64,000 nt of DNA from Phytoseiulus persimilis (taxonomy: Eukaryota; Arthropoda; Arachnida; Mesostigmata; Phytoseiidae): the NCBI GenBank assembly GCA_037576195.1, contig CM075101.1:11408001-11472000 (forward strand), read 5' to 3'. The translations under genes and the position numbers were made by a program. The number at the start of each line of letters is the position of its first letter. Position 1 is the first letter of the stretch. The notes below the pieces were generated by a model. The model was given only the letters and a program-made list of their open reading frames with translations. It did no database searches and had not been told where the DNA came from. Positions 31,401 to 46,400 of the stretch are shown piece by piece.

Positions 31401-34400
31401 GACCTTCTTCAAGCTCTGGAGAGATTCTCGCTCTGCGCGAAATCAAGTGAGGGGGCTCCTTTCCGCGAACGAATCATACCGGTAAACCTCCGATGTCTTC
31501 AGGCTGGTTGAGTGGGACGATCAGAGAAAACGAATGAAGGGCAAAATCACGCACCATTCGTCTAGTTGTCGGTGGCATCCGATCACGAATCCGAGTCAGA
31601 AAAAGCTCTGCCGGCTTTGAAAATTTGACCGGCTTTCATAGGCCGAGCGAAAATCATAGATTGGGCGACCCGCTTGTAAACCTACGCTTTTGCTCGTATC
31701 GTTCGTGAGGGAAAGAGTGATCTCGTTCCCCAGCGAGAATTTTCCCTCGCCAAGGTACGACCTCCGCGTGACTTCGCTGCTACAGAAGGAAACGCATTGC
31801 ATTCGTTTGAATTCGCGGTCGCTGGAGCCGCGAGCGCGTTAATAATAAATACTGGAACACCATTGCTCTCAACTGCAGTTTGAATGCGAGCCACTTGCTC
31901 TGGAGAGTTTGGGTGTCGAGAAGAAATGAATACGCAACAATAAAGAACGAGAGCTGGCTACCAGGTTCATCTTCAGAACTCATCGTTCGAACGGCTGTGC
32001 CGGGTCCGATGCGGGTCTGGCTTCGGCGGACCTGCCTCATAACGGAGAGATATCTTCGGAGCTCGCGGAGAACGCTTCCACCGGAACCTCGAGCAAGCGG
32101 CAGGAAAGTGTCCTGAAGGCTTCAATGTTGCGGATGATGACAGTGTATAATATTCCGTCTTTGTCGGTTCCATCGAAACTGCGATCTCCTATTATGTCGC
32201 TCGGGGACGGGCAGGCGCGCGTCGTCTCCGGAAGAGCGGGAGAAGCTCACCGACCGGCTAACTGCTTACAAAGGGAAGATAATAAGGGAGTGTCAGGCGA
32301 TCAGCCCTCCCATTTATCAGCAGATCGGCGTAGCTGAGAAATTTCGCTGCAATGGGGACACTCCAAGAAGGAGCTGAAAGTGGATTCTTGACAGCTTTGG
32401 AGTGGTGTTTTGTCGAGCGAAATCTGACCACGGACTCGGCTGCTCGCTGAGTCGACGAAAGCTGGCAACGTTTCCGGAAGCGTCGAAAAGTGGCGAGCAG
32501 TTCTTAATACCGCGCAAAGAGGCCGAGTTCCCCTTCCGACGGAAAGCCGCGGATAGACTCGATTGCTTGAGAGCGCGTGAGGCTTGAACGAGCGGTGCCG
32601 ATCGACTTAATGTTGACCGGGCGACTTTCTCGGAATTTCCCGAGCTCAGTGCCTCGGGGCAGTGTTCGAAGATCCTTCGCAAAAGCTCTGCTTCGGTGGC
32701 TTCTTATTCAGGGTGTTGCCTCAGCTCGGGAAGTTTGCCGCGCTCCCGTGCTCACAACTCCCGCTGAAGTGGCTGAGTGCGTTGGGAAAATGCTCGTTTG
32801 GTAATGAAGTACCGCAAGAAGAATTTCCCTTCGTCGGACGCTCTTAACGAGTTCGAGTCCGCGCTCCGAATCAACCCGCACGCTAATCTTGGGAAGCCCG
32901 CGTCAAAACCGTGAAGTAATGGAGGGACGGCTCCGCTTCTGCACCGTCGCCTCCGCGAACGGAAGTTTCGCGCCTTCGAAAACAACTGCCCGGAAAAAGT
33001 GGCTCTCCATCTTTTTACTTCGAAGTCTACGGACACGCATGAGCCGCTGGATCATTTGTGGGGCCTGAACACGAACTTGTTCCGAGTCCGTGCCGAGTCG
33101 GAGAGCTGCCCCTTTCTTCGAACGACTCCCTCAGTTCGTCGTTTTCCGAATCACCCCCACCGTCGAAGCTTTCGGAACTTCATTCCAAGGAACAGTCGAG
33201 CCCATCACGTCATCAGCCGGGCGCAGCAGCCGTGAAGAATCCGCATGTGCCGGGGAGGCTCGCGCAGGCTCACTAGGCACAATCCAATCGGCGACCCAAG
33301 TACGGTCGGTTGGGCGGGCGGGCTGGCGGTTTCGTGGAGCGCGTGATGCCAACTCAGGCGACGACATGGCGTAGAGCTCGCGCATGCTCAACGAAAAAGT
33401 AGTCGCGAAAAGATTATCTGGAGGATTTTCCCGCAGCTGCGGCCTGAGCAGCAGCTTAGGGCTAGGGAGTTGCGGCTGCTGGTTGAAGGTTGTGAGTTGG
33501 TCGTTGAATGAAAAGAAGATGAAGGAGGGCCGCTTTTGTTCGTAAGGAAGAAAGAAGCCTGTTCTCCTTGTGTCGTCCTGTGGCAGCCCAGAACTCAGGC
33601 AGGCAAAATGCCTCCGTCATATATTACGGAGCGAGCGTCTGACGGAAGAGACTTCAGCCCGTTCTCTTTTGAGATAGGTCTTTCAATGCCCTTAAAGGGA
33701 CTGCTTCCCCGTTGGGGTGTTCATTGTCGGCGTCGTATCGTCTTCATCGTATCCGCCGTCTTCGGAAGGGCAATGTTATTTCAACGAGCAATCCAAAAGC
33801 TCATCCCGTAGCAGCGAGCGTCGACGAGGAGGAGGTAATTCGCTGAGTTAGAATCGAGTGCCAAGTCCTCCAGGGAGTTTCAGTGTCTTTCACAACCGGT
33901 TCCCTCGCCGACAGAGATCTTCCAAGCGATCGGGGAGGAGAGGGCTCAAACGGTGGTCGCGAGTGTTTTCCGACCCAGAGGAGCGGCTCCCGCCGGTCAA
34001 ACCAACGCGGAACACAAAACAAACAACAAACTCCTCGAGGGTCAAGGAGCTCAAAAAAACACGCACGCGCAGCTCCTTGCCAGCCCTACAAGAGTAATCA
34101 GAAAGCCGAGCTCACGAAGAAGACTTCTGGCCCAGTAAGCCGATGAGCGATAAACTATCTTCTCTCTGGACACCTGTTTCGAGCCGGGATTAGCTTCATC
34201 GCCTCCTGACGATATCTATTTTTGGGCCGAATTTCTTCAGTCGGAGAGCGAGCTGAGTTTTCGTCGCGCGGGCGACAACAATCTTCCGGGCGAACTGGAC
34301 GTGATCACGGGTCAGATGGGCAGCAGAGAAAAAATTCAGGCACTCACCAGGCTCGTGCTGGTCCTGCGCGCCCGCTGGCTCGCGGACGAGGCCATCTCTT

Positions 34401-37400
34401 TTCCTATTCCGGCCTCCGATGCCGCCTCCGTCGTCGACGTCGCCCGGTCGACTCGGCTGCGCGAAATTTCCCAGAGGAGATGAGTACCGCAGCGGTGGCC
34501 CGGCTCCCCTTCGGAGCTTCCACCCAAACAAGCCACTCTTTTTTCACCGTCATGAGCGCCGCCCGTAGCACCGGCACCTAAAAGCGTCGGAGGGCCAAAC
34601 TACTACCCCGCGGCGAATTCCCCGCCGGAGGAGCTTCCCCGCACTCCTGCGCCGTATGAGTGGAGTAGGCAACGACGGCGAACCAATGAGCCAGGAAGCT
34701 CGAGAGGCTCCGTCCCCGGCAGCTCAAGCACTTAACGGATACTTTCGATTGATCGACAACCTTCGTCAGCATAAACTCACTCCGATCGGATCAGGAGGGA
34801 ACTCCGCAACTCCTGAACTTATCTCAGAACGGTTCCTTTCCGTTTGAGCAAAGTTGTGAAGTCTGCCCTCACACGAGCCCTTGCAGTTCTAGAAATGCAT
34901 CCGCGGCTCGGAGCAGTCTCCGTTTCTGACCGGGGGTTCCTAACATCAGGAGAACAGAACTTCGGCGTCGTTGTGGTCATTTCATGGACTCTGGGTCTCT
35001 CACAGAGCCTCCGTCAGAAACCACCGAAGGCGGGAAGCCGGCCCGCCGCGGCCCCGGATCATAACACTTTGAAACGAAATCTTCCCAGCGCATCAGACTG
35101 AACGGGGCGTATCAATGCTCCAGCAGTTACCTCGAAGGTCCAGCTCCCTTCTTTGACCCCAATACTTTCTGAGAGCTCACCGCCCTTCAGCTGTTGTGTG
35201 GCTGCCAATCGTACCCGCGCTTTTCGGCTCAACGTCCGTCGTAAGTCGTGATGACTACTAATGACTGCAGTCCCCAGAGGGGCAGTTCGTCCATCGGACA
35301 ATTCATATGCGCTCCCTACTTTGTTCCCTCCGACGTCCAGTCAGCGCGGAAGTTCTGACAGTTACGGACTTCGTTGCAACGACTCCCTCGATGACTATCT
35401 CGATTTCCAGCCATCAGTTCCGCCGAGACGCCAGCTGATCATTTAACTCCACTTCCCGGGAGCCCTTGTACAGATGAATCATACGGGCTCGCGGATAGGC
35501 AAGCTTGTGTCACTCTGATCGGTGGTCGGCAACTTGAATGCTACACCATTCACCACACAAACCGACGGCGAGCGGGCGTTTCTCAACTGACCGACACCTT
35601 CTCAGAAACGGCTCCTCCACGATGGAGTCTGAGAGCGGACGGGCATGCCCTTCAATTGAAGGAAATGAGGCATCAGGGGATCTCGGATAGGGTTCTCTAC
35701 CCACAGCTCAGCTTGTATTTTGGTAATCCTCCATCGCCTCGCGCGGTCGAATTATTTATTGCCTTATCTCTACACTCCCCTCGCTTTTAGCGTCTCATAT
35801 CGCGCTATTTCGAAGCCCATCACATTTCTCGCGGAGTCTTCGCGCTTGCGGTTCACGTGTCCCTCTCGTCTTCACCTCGGCATAACTGCCACCATTCCGC
35901 CCACAGCGGCTACAATCCACTCCAGTCTCTCACGTCGGCTTCTTTCTATTCCGAAACAGACCCGCTCTGCCTCATTCATTCCCCCGACGTCCGAAGCGCT
36001 CCCTAAGCCGTTCGCACATCGGCACTGTTACACCGAGCTGCGAGTCGTGGCCGTGTCTTTCAATCAATCTCCATCTAGATAGTATCGATCCATCTGTCAG
36101 TCTGTTCGACTCGCTGCCGAGCAGCCGACCGGGAGAGCGAGGGAACTAATTCCCGCTCCTGCGTAGAAGCAGTCGAATGAAGATTCCACAGAGAGATTCA
36201 ATGTGGGCGGAAACCCGACTCGACGCGTTATACTGATTCAACGTCCTGTCCGACAGTGCCGGGTGATGGAGACGCCCTCGTGACTCCTAGCTCGTTCCTG
36301 GTGCCAATCTCATGCAACTTTGTCGCGTTCCACAATTCAACCGCGGTGGGTGGCCCAAAGTACGAGCTGGACCACAGTTTACCTGCGGCTAGTCGACGCA
36401 CGAAACCGGCGAGATCGCACAGACGAGAGGGACTTTGCTCTGTGGTGTTTCGCCCGGGGCGCGGTCGGCTGAGGGTGAGGGTGCGTCGAAGACTAACTCG
36501 TCAAATACCGCGGCTGGAGCAAAAGGCGAACTGTTGTAGGGAAGCGGGCCAGCTGACCGATGCGAGTTCCCGCTCAACCACCTCGGTTGTCCGGGGGCGT
36601 GACGTTGTTATGCAGAACAACTAGCTCGGCGGATGACCGCGAGACTTCATTCCGATCGGGAAACTCCTGCTTTGGCAGAACCGCTCCCGTCGAACAGCTC
36701 CGGCACATCACAGGAACCTGGGCGCACAAGTTGGGACAGAAGCGAATCCCTCTCATCGAGAACGGGCGTCCTTGATCGCTACTCTGTAGCAGATTTCCCC
36801 AGCGGACGGACTATTTTTCAGCCCCGCGGATATTGATGCTTCGAGTGAATCCCGAGTGAACCTCTCCTCGGAATTGGTTCAAGAACGGAAAATGCGTCAT
36901 TCCAAACACTGTGGAGGTTTCTAATCTGCTTTTATCCGGGCTGTAGGCGTGAGGCTGCACGGACCCGTTGCCTCAGATACTTCCTGATTGAATTTCCATA
37001 TTGGTTTATCGGATCAATTCAATCAAATTATAAACGACAGCGCGGAGCCCTGGGAGCGCGGGATGGGTTGTCGATTAGATAAAGGCCTTCAAGGCAGGGA
37101 GCACGGCTGGAACCCTGGGCAGAAAGGGTCCCGTGATCCATGTCAGCATGCGGGCAAGTGGAGAAGAGATGAGCATGCCGGTGGTATGCTGCGCCTTTGT
37201 TGTTACCAGCTAGTGAAGCGGTATTATGCGTTGTTAATGATGCAACGCAAATGAATGGAACGCAGTGGCAGTCAGCCGGTCGACCGTTCGACCGCCCTCC
37301 CGCAATCACTGAGGTCGTCCTATCGCTGGTAACGGCCTCGCCCAAACACAATAGTGTCCTGTCTCCTACTCCTGAGTCCCGACTCCTGACAGGATAATTA

Positions 37401-40400
37401 GAGCCGTGCTTTTGCTCTATCTCTCATCAGCTTCGTTGTGTTCCGTCTTCTATCTTGTGACCGGGGGACCTGTAGGAGTCAGAGTTCATCCTCCGAACGC
37501 TGGGAACATCAGGAGTCCCACTCGATTTGAGTCCTCGTTCCTGCTCCTAGCCGACGAGACGGTCGGACCGAGGTGTCGAATTCTAACTGGACGGGGAACT
37601 AACGACACAATCGAACGATTGCGTCGAACGAGACTGAACGGTCTTTAGCTGACCTTTGTACCGAGTGCAGGACAGGAAGCCGGAGCTCGAACCCCATGAC
37701 ATTCACTGATGGGTTTCCGATGAAACTTGTGCGCTGTGCACTTGGGCGTCTCGGGCGCCCTCGGCTGGCACTCATGGGTTCGTCGAGCCCTGATCCGCGG
37801 AGCTCGGCTCCTCTTTTGAACGTTCCTCGAAGCGGCTCATTCACGAATCTCCCATCAGACGCTAGTGGCAAATATTCGCCGACCGCTGATACCTCGCTGA
37901 AATGCGCCCACTGAATCGTTTCACAGAATGCATCCGTGAGGCCACGCACTCGGAAAAACTCCCTCGATGGAAACGGATCCGATCATGGTCGCTGAATCCT
38001 TGCGACTGAGGAACCTTTTCGCGTTCTTCCCAACGATGTTCGGGTCCCGGGAGACGCGGAAATTGGGCAGGGGGGTCATGTCAACCTTAGTTCTATTGCA
38101 TTTTGAGAAATCTGCCGCTGTTTCGGGGATGTTTGGCAACGGTAACGAATCTGACTGCCAATACCTCTTGGTGTTCGTGTTCACGTAGGTTGCAATTTGC
38201 TTCCTCGGTTGGCGCTCGAGCAGCCGACAGACCGCTTTTTTGGATGCTCGCTCACCTCGCGAAAGAAAGATGAGATACCAGTAGGACTCGGAGCTCCGAT
38301 ACTCAGCCGTTATGTATCACAAGAATTTGATCCGGAAGCTGTCAGCAAACTAGATGCCCGAAAGTTGTTGCCACGCTCGCAAGCTGGTTCGAGGAGCGTC
38401 GTTCGTTACCCTCAGGCTGCCAGCCCCAGGCAGTTCAACCGGAAACGTTCGAGGTGAGAAAGTCACGCGCATGCGTGTTGACTCCGTCGAGCAGGTTTCC
38501 TCCGACCAGTCGACTGGTCACAGAAGAGCTCGATCATGTCTGATTCGTACTCGGTTCCCGGCGCTCATTGCTTTCGCCACGGTTGCGTGCGCCTCTCAGG
38601 AACCGTTCGACCAGCTTTCGTTCCGACGGGATAGGAGTCAATGAGGATCGGGGGTTGGGAGTCGTTCGGCTGGAAACGAGCAGCCGGTTCGCTCCGGCAG
38701 GTTGTTGGATTGTTGATAGGTCGGTCGGTCGGTCAGTCGGTCAATGACCATCACATATTTGCCTAAGTGAGCCCGCTGGATTTGGCGCTAATAGGGAAAG
38801 AGTCAACGGTCGCCCAGCAGGCACGGAACCCACCGGTGCCAGTCAGGCATGCCGGTTAGTGGCAGCCGGGCAGGAAGGCGGAATGGCAGGTGTAGTATAT
38901 CTGACTGGCTTTTTCGTCAAAAGAGAGAGTCTGGCCAGGCATATTGAATGCCGTCCTTTGTAATACAAGAGTCCTGCTCTCCTCTCCCTCTGTGTTCCTC
39001 GACTCCTTGCTCGTTCCTCCTCGGCATGTGAGGTGCGAGTGATTTAATGACATCTTTCCGGCCGCCCACCGAGGTCGTCGGGAACATCCGGCACACCGAG
39101 CGATGCCGTACACGGGAATCCGTGTGCGTGGGGACGCGTGTTGCGATTGTATTCTCTCGTGTGTCTCGAGTGTGCCGATCGATTCGAACGCAGACTCACT
39201 GCCTGGGATACCATGCACGGAGAGCGGGCTGAGAACCCCACTCGAACGAGGTACGCAGACACGCACTGAAAAATACATGCGCTGGACGTGGATCGTGTGG
39301 AGGACGAAGGGGACCGCTGGAGTGCGTGATTTCATATGCTGAGTCCCGGCGAAGTTCACGCGAGAGGGTGGGTGACGATGACATCTGCAATTCCAATACG
39401 CCGCGAAAACAGATATGCGTTACGTATGTACGGGCGTATTAATTTGCTCCTCTCGCTCCTTTGGATGGTTCCTCTCGGAGCGTCTCAAAATATTCACTGT
39501 GGCTTTCCGATTTGTGTTTCGTTCAACGACTGCTCGTGAGATGCTCGGGATAGATGTAGGTGTCGAACATGCCGCAACGGTCGCGACAGCCTCGGCTCGT
39601 GCTCTGTGCCGCCCGAGGTTCGTCAGCTTTACACAACTTTCTCGTAGGTGGACTAGCGGGAGATTTAACGAACAACAGCTGTCGCATGGGGCGCGAGAAG
39701 GATTTCGCTGGAGCGAGCAAGCTATTCGGCTACGTCGAACTCCGCAGCTGTCGAGGCTACCTTTGACCCAGCGTTTCCGAACGCAAACCCAGCCTCGTCA
39801 AAAATTTGTCACTTCCTGCTCAACCTCGCTGACACAAGGGCACTCATGCGCATCGGAAGCGCTTGTCGAGCAGAGTAGCAGTCGAGTGAGCTGCGAGAGG
39901 TGATTGACGGCTTACGTGGAATAGGAATTGGACAGTTGGGTGATTCGGTCGAATTGACTGCTCTCCGGCCCGAGAAACCGATGAAGTGGGTTCCGAGCAC
40001 AGAATCGCTCCTGGTTCGGCGTTCGGTTCGACTCTTGGCGAGCCCTCAACGGAGGTCAACAGTTCATTCTTGGAGTGAGACGGCTTGAGCCCTAGAGAGG
40101 TCACCTGACCGAGACTTGGAATGAATCTAGTAGTTCTCATGATTAGAATCGTGCAGGAACTGGCCGCCAGCGGAGAAACCGGCGGAGCTCCAATCGTCCT
40201 AGTTGATGGTGAAGTCTCTCGCTGCGAGCTAAATCGCCGCTTGCTAACGGGAAGCCGATTCGGAAAGTCAGCTGACTCGGAGCTTTGTAAGTCGGCGAGT
40301 TGCTGCACCATTTAGATGAGACTTCTCTCGAAGCATCGGCGAACGAATCGAAAGGCAACGGGAGCGGAGCCGTGCTCGTTTTTGTTCACCGTCGAATCCG

Positions 40401-43400
40401 CTTGAGCATTGACAATCGAGAACCACGAGATCGGGGGACAAGGTTAATGATGAACATCTATCAAGTTCCCCAAAGTCTCCCACATCTTTGTTGCAAAGCG
40501 AACATGTTCGTCTTGCACCTCCTGATTGGGAGAGTCGTGAACTGTTCGTGCATTGGAAACACGCGAAGATCCGAAAGATATTCTTCACCAGGTTTCAAAT
40601 CAGCTCTCATTCTGCGCACAATGTTCTTTCCCGGAGCGCACTGCGACGCTCAGAGTTCCGCTACATCGGCAACGAGGCGTTCTGGCTCTTCTTTCCCTCA
40701 GACGAGCTTCGGGGTTGACGTTGGTTTCCGCTGTCAAACGCAGTACAAGACCCGGCTTCAGCCTCCTCGACGGAATTCCGTTTTGTGGAAAGTTTTCAGG
40801 GTAAACAGAGCAGCAGAGAGCTGAAGGTCTTCGAAACTTCTTGTGGAGCGAACTGCGCCCGCGAGTGGGCTAGCAGTATCATACTGCAGCGTAATCTCCA
40901 TGCGGCGAATACGGATGAGCGAAGTGACCATTGAGCTCTCCGCGGGATGAATTTCAGAACGAGCATTTGACAGGAATATGAATGATTCCCGCGACTAACC
41001 TCTTCAGGGTCGGGTGCGGGATCTCGGTGGAATATTACTCCGAATCGACCCCGGTTTGAATCGAACCCACAGCCTGCCCGTCACGAAACCGCTGGCCTCG
41101 CGCCGGACAGTGAACTCGTTGACTACTGAGCTGAGCCCACCACTGAGTGATCCGTCCATCGGAACATACCGGGACACGTGAGGAAAGGAAGACACACACC
41201 AAGGTCCTCATTCGAAAATCCGAATATTGTACAGTCGAACTTCAACGAGGATGGTGTCCTCCGCTTCGAATGTGGAACGGGAGACGCGAGCTAACTCTCG
41301 AGCCCCTGCGGCTCGCGACTTTGGAGAATTCCCGACTTCATGCCATTCAGAAGCCGAGGAGGGAGAGGGTTCCCGAGAGGAAAGACGCAACTCTATTAAT
41401 ATGTACAAGCGGACCGAACGTAATGAAAAAACTGGCCCGGAAACGACTCGCGAGAGCAGGGTAACGAGATGAGTTGGAGAAGTGGAAAACCGGGACGAAA
41501 GGAAGATCGAGACGGGAATTGAAAAGATGAGTATGGAACGGGCTTCGTCGGGTTAGACGAACGAGAAACATGAAGAGGGCAAAAAGAACTTCTACAAGTG
41601 GCCACTTTCAACTGAGGTGAGCGCAAGAGGAAGGTTGGTGTAGCTCGATAATTCGTAGAGTAGCGGGGTACGAGTCACGCGGGAAAATCCGAAGAGAAAA
41701 GAGGAACCAAGAATAAGGGAACAATGTGAAGGTATCGAGATGGCGCAGAAATGGAAATGAGGCTAGTGGCAACGGGATCCATAGTCAGAGGTTCCTTCAG
41801 CCTGACATTGAGCCAGGGGATGAAAGAGGAAGGTTGAGGAAAACGAGGAATTTCGAAGCGGCAAGCGTTGTAGAAAACCATTCGCAAGTAATCGTAACAA
41901 CGCGTTCCCTTGCAAGGAGCGGAATGAAACTCCCCCAAATGAAGTGAGAGCGGACAAGGAGTTTCCGAGCGAGTTAAGGATGAGTGTTTTACGAAGTCTA
42001 TCAATGCGATCGAGGTACCACTACGAGCAGGACTGGAGCATTCCGAGTGCCCCGATCAACGGAATCTCGGATTTCCTCCCTCGAATCCCATGCGGTCTAT
42101 GCCGCGTTCCTCGTTCTCTGAGGCACCGAGCTGCGCTATTCCTTTCTCCTTTAGGAACTCGTCTCCGTTTTGCGAACCGAGAACGCATGGAATCCCCTAC
42201 AGTCTGAGGAAACAACTTTCTCGAATCACTCTGCGACGACAGTCCCCGGTTCCCCTAAATCCACTTTCCCGAAAGAGCCAATCCAGCCCGGGGTTACTCG
42301 TTTCCCTCCCCTCCTCTTTTGAAAGAGTTCTGTTCTCGATGCCTATTCTGGTCCTACCTTCTCGATTCTCCCCAAACTCCGTCCCAGCCAGTCGAGGTCC
42401 TGCGTTTGTTCTTGCCCTCCTGGACACTCGCTATGGATTCATTTCTGCTTCTATCTATTTTTGCAGTTCTCTTCCGGCGTTTCTCTCTTGGCTAGATGGT
42501 CACCCACTCCTTCCGCATCGTCGGCTTTGCGCTGGAGCAGGAACCCGCATGAGGGATGAAAACATAATCCTGGCTGTTTCCTTAATTAGCGCTCTTTTCC
42601 TCTGTCCTCGTTCCTTTCGCCGCTTTTTCGCTCCGTGTCCCGATTTCCTGCTGGTCTGGGAGGGAACTAACTAACCGACCGACCGACCGAGCGACCAACC
42701 AACCAACGAACCCACCGAACCAACAACGAAACGACCTAACTAACTTCGGCTCCGTCAAGTATTTTCAGGAAACGTTTCCCAGTGTTTACTGGAGCTTTCG
42801 AACTTTGTTGTCCCTGGTTCCGGAGGCCAGCTGAAATAGGCGAACGACCCGGGAGATTGTCTTCGAGAGACATACTCAAGCGAATCAATAAGGAAAATCT
42901 GGCCGATCGATGAGTCGATTCGAGAACAAAATAAGATCGTGATAGTTTCGAGCGAAGTCAAGAGATCAACGGGCACTAGCGCCGACCCCGAGAGTACCTT
43001 CGAACAGCTGAACTTCGTTCGTCGGAGATCGCTCGGATCGAATCAGTGGAAGTTCGGAATGTGTAACCAGTTTCGTGTTGATCCTCACACCTTTCGCGAA
43101 TCTGGTCGAGCGGAAATGTCACGACCGGGGAACTCTCTTCGGATCCCATGAATAGAAACCTATGTTCGCAGACACCGAAATCCTTCGTTTCAATCATTGC
43201 GAGCACGGAATCGTGGACTGTCCTCGCTTCGAGATGCATCATGTTTCCAGCCTCAGCGGATTTCCTGACGGACACACCTTCAATCCGAGACAGTTTTCAA
43301 ACCATGATAGTGTATTCCAACGTCGCGCCCCAGCTCGAGGAAACAACACTCGGTTTCTCACGGACGCAAAATCGCGATTGAACAGCACCCCACGAACCCA

Positions 43401-46400
43401 GCTCTGGGCCTTAACAGCCGGCTCCTTTCAAAAAACGTTTAGAGGATATTTCTGCTCCTTCTTCACCAACCTGATGAAACGTTCGCGCCACTCGGTGCCC
43501 TCGATGGTTCGCTGATTGAGGCTGGAATCGAAATGAATCAAATGAATTTCGTTAGCTTAGAAGCTTCGCCCTCCCGGTGAACTCTGTTCCAAATCGATCT
43601 GATGCGCAGGTGCCTCTCACGCGCGGGTGGTCATGGTTGTCGAAGTGTGGGAGCCTGTGCCTGATACACTGGCCACAGAAGGAAAAAGAGGCAGGGAACT
43701 GCTTCGCATTGACTTAAAACTGCGTTAAGTGCGAGCGAGGCATGACCGCACGTAAAGTCCGAGCACGTCTTTGGGGTAACGTGCTCCGGGCTTTGCCGGG
43801 GTAGAGCAGCAGCGTAGGAAACGGCAGAAAAACTCGAGGTGGGAGGATGCGAGAGAGAGATTGTTGCGTTTGAATTATCATAAGTTCCCTGCTCAAGTCG
43901 AGCGGCGACGACGGGTTCGACTTCCGTGACCTGATTATGGCTCACACGGGGACCGCAGATCTTGAGGAAAGCTCGCTTCCGGGCCGCGAGCCCGAATTCT
44001 AAACTTATCGAGAGGAATGGATCGTCACGCTGAGCGCCCGCAACCGACTGCGACGCAGCTCGCTTCTGTTTTTCATATCTTCCGCCGGCGCATATCTATC
44101 CACAAAACCGGCATAAGGAACCAAACGATGCAGGAGGAGTCCCCCCGACAGCTTCCCTCGGATACTCCACTGATCACATGAAAGTCTGTTCAATCTCATG
44201 TGATCGGATGCAAGAATTCATACGGGCTCTGGACACCGCGGATGGACCGACGGACTCCCATGAACTGGGAAAGCGGGCCATCCGGGCTTCGCCAACTGGA
44301 GGTAAGGACAACACATACAACGGTACATTTCACCACTCTAAAGGGCAAACTTACATCGGCTCTCTTCTTTCTTCATACAACAGGAGACCATCAAGCACAT
44401 GAAACACGGGAGCGTGTATGAAATAGGGACAGCGACTCCCGTTCCGATTGATTCGGAGTACTTCATTGCCGGATGGAGAAAACGCCTTAGACCACGAATT
44501 CGTCAGGGACTCCTGGGCTTAACGAGACGGGTCCTCCTTCCGAGGGTTTCAAGCGGACGTCAACCGCTGAGCCGCCCTCAATCCGAATCTCGCTTCTCGG
44601 GGCGGCCGCTCCGCAACTCTGGCACCTCGAGGATTCGTTCAGCCGATGTCCCACCTAAACTCTTTGCTGGCTCGCGCTGCCTCGCGCCCCAAGCGTGCTG
44701 CGTTCCTGCCAAACACAGCAAAATGCTTTGCGGTGGGAGGATGACTCGGCTCGGTTGATTGTTCGACTTGAAGTCGTGCTGAGCACTCGATAGAAACAAA
44801 ACAACGAGCCTGTTTGCTGCTCGGAAGCTCGCTGCGAGGGTTACTTCGCCGAGTTCCCTCGGTCGCTGGCCATTAATTGAACACCCAAAACCTGCTCCCC
44901 CCCGCCCCAGCCACCCAGGCCCTGGCCTGCAGACGGCGCCCGCGGGCCATACAACACTCGTCCTCCGTTCTGCAGGCTTGCCACTGCTGCAGCTCAGAGT
45001 AAGAAGCACCGTTGTTGCTGCTGCGGGCAATGGCGACGCATCCGACATAATTGGGCACGTCGTAATGATGTCTCTGCGTTAAAAACAACCGACTCGGATT
45101 CAGTTTTTATGCTAGTCACACAGGCCCGCTCCACCACCCCATGCCTCCTGCTTTGACCAAGCACACGAGTGACCTTCTGTAAGGAAGCCGATGCTGACGA
45201 AGCTGGTCACTGGCCCCGATGTGAGCGAGCTCCTCCTCACAGCGCTCAGGGATATCAACACGACCGGCATCCTGGGAGCGGATCAGAGACATCATGCGAG
45301 CACCGTGGCAAACCGGGGAATCGGGAAACAGACGAGCTCGGCCGAAAGAGAGAGCCGGCCGGGTCGGAGGAACCGTTCGGAGGCTGATAACGTCTACTTT
45401 TCGGTCCGCCGAAGCAACATGTCCCATCAAAGCCATTTCCTCCTCTGTTGGCAGCCTGATGCACTCGTGGTCGTTGTACGTGAATAGATGAACGCAGCGG
45501 GCGTGTTCGTCGGTCGATCCGTTTGTTTGTTCAGTCGGCCGTCGATCGCATACATTTCTGCAATGCTCGGATTACTACTCGGACCAGAGCTCGAAATGAT
45601 TCGCGCGCACGTCTCCTTGCGAACATAAATAAACGCATGGATTCACAAGTGAATACTTGCGGGTTGCGGAGCGCGTTCAGCTGAAAATCTCCGGCGGGAC
45701 GAGCCTCGCCGCCTTCATATCGGAAACAGACAGCTAGCCACTCCCTGTGCGAAACTGCGCAAGGAACAAGTTCCATCCGTTCCGGTGATTTCCTTGGTCG
45801 GGTGATTCTTGGAACAGCAAGCCACTCAGCCATCAATCATGAAAACCCGGCGGAGGAAGGGACCCAGCATCGCTTCATGAGTTTGCGTCTCTCGTTGGGG
45901 CGGAACAAGGAAAGCAGGGGGAACGGGCAAACATGGAGAACGGAGTCATGAAGAGCGAGTGGAAGTGAAATCGAAGAAAAAAGGACACATCCCGCCGAGT
46001 CTCCTACCAGATTCACCTACTTCCATGTTTGGTCCCCTGGACTCACCTGAAACGGCCCCCGGCCTCCCTTTGTGTCGTAGTTTCGGATCGCGGGTCGTTC
46101 GAAAGATTCAGCATGAGCGAATATTCCGCGTTCTCAGCTCGCAAACTGATTAGTTTAATGGGTACCTGAATCAGGTAACCAGCGAGACGAGATTCAGGAC
46201 ATCAACAACCGCGTTCCGGCTCTGCGGTCTCAGGCAATGAACCGAATAGCATCGTTGGTCCCGAATCATGTCGGCGGAGTTTTAGAAGGAGGGGCAACGT
46301 TCTTCGAAAGCTCTCAAGTTCCGCCCAGGGCGCCAGTCCGCCTGGTTACGCGACCGGTCTAAGGAGCTCTTTGTGTTGTCTTTTTAAAGGCTGCGAACTG

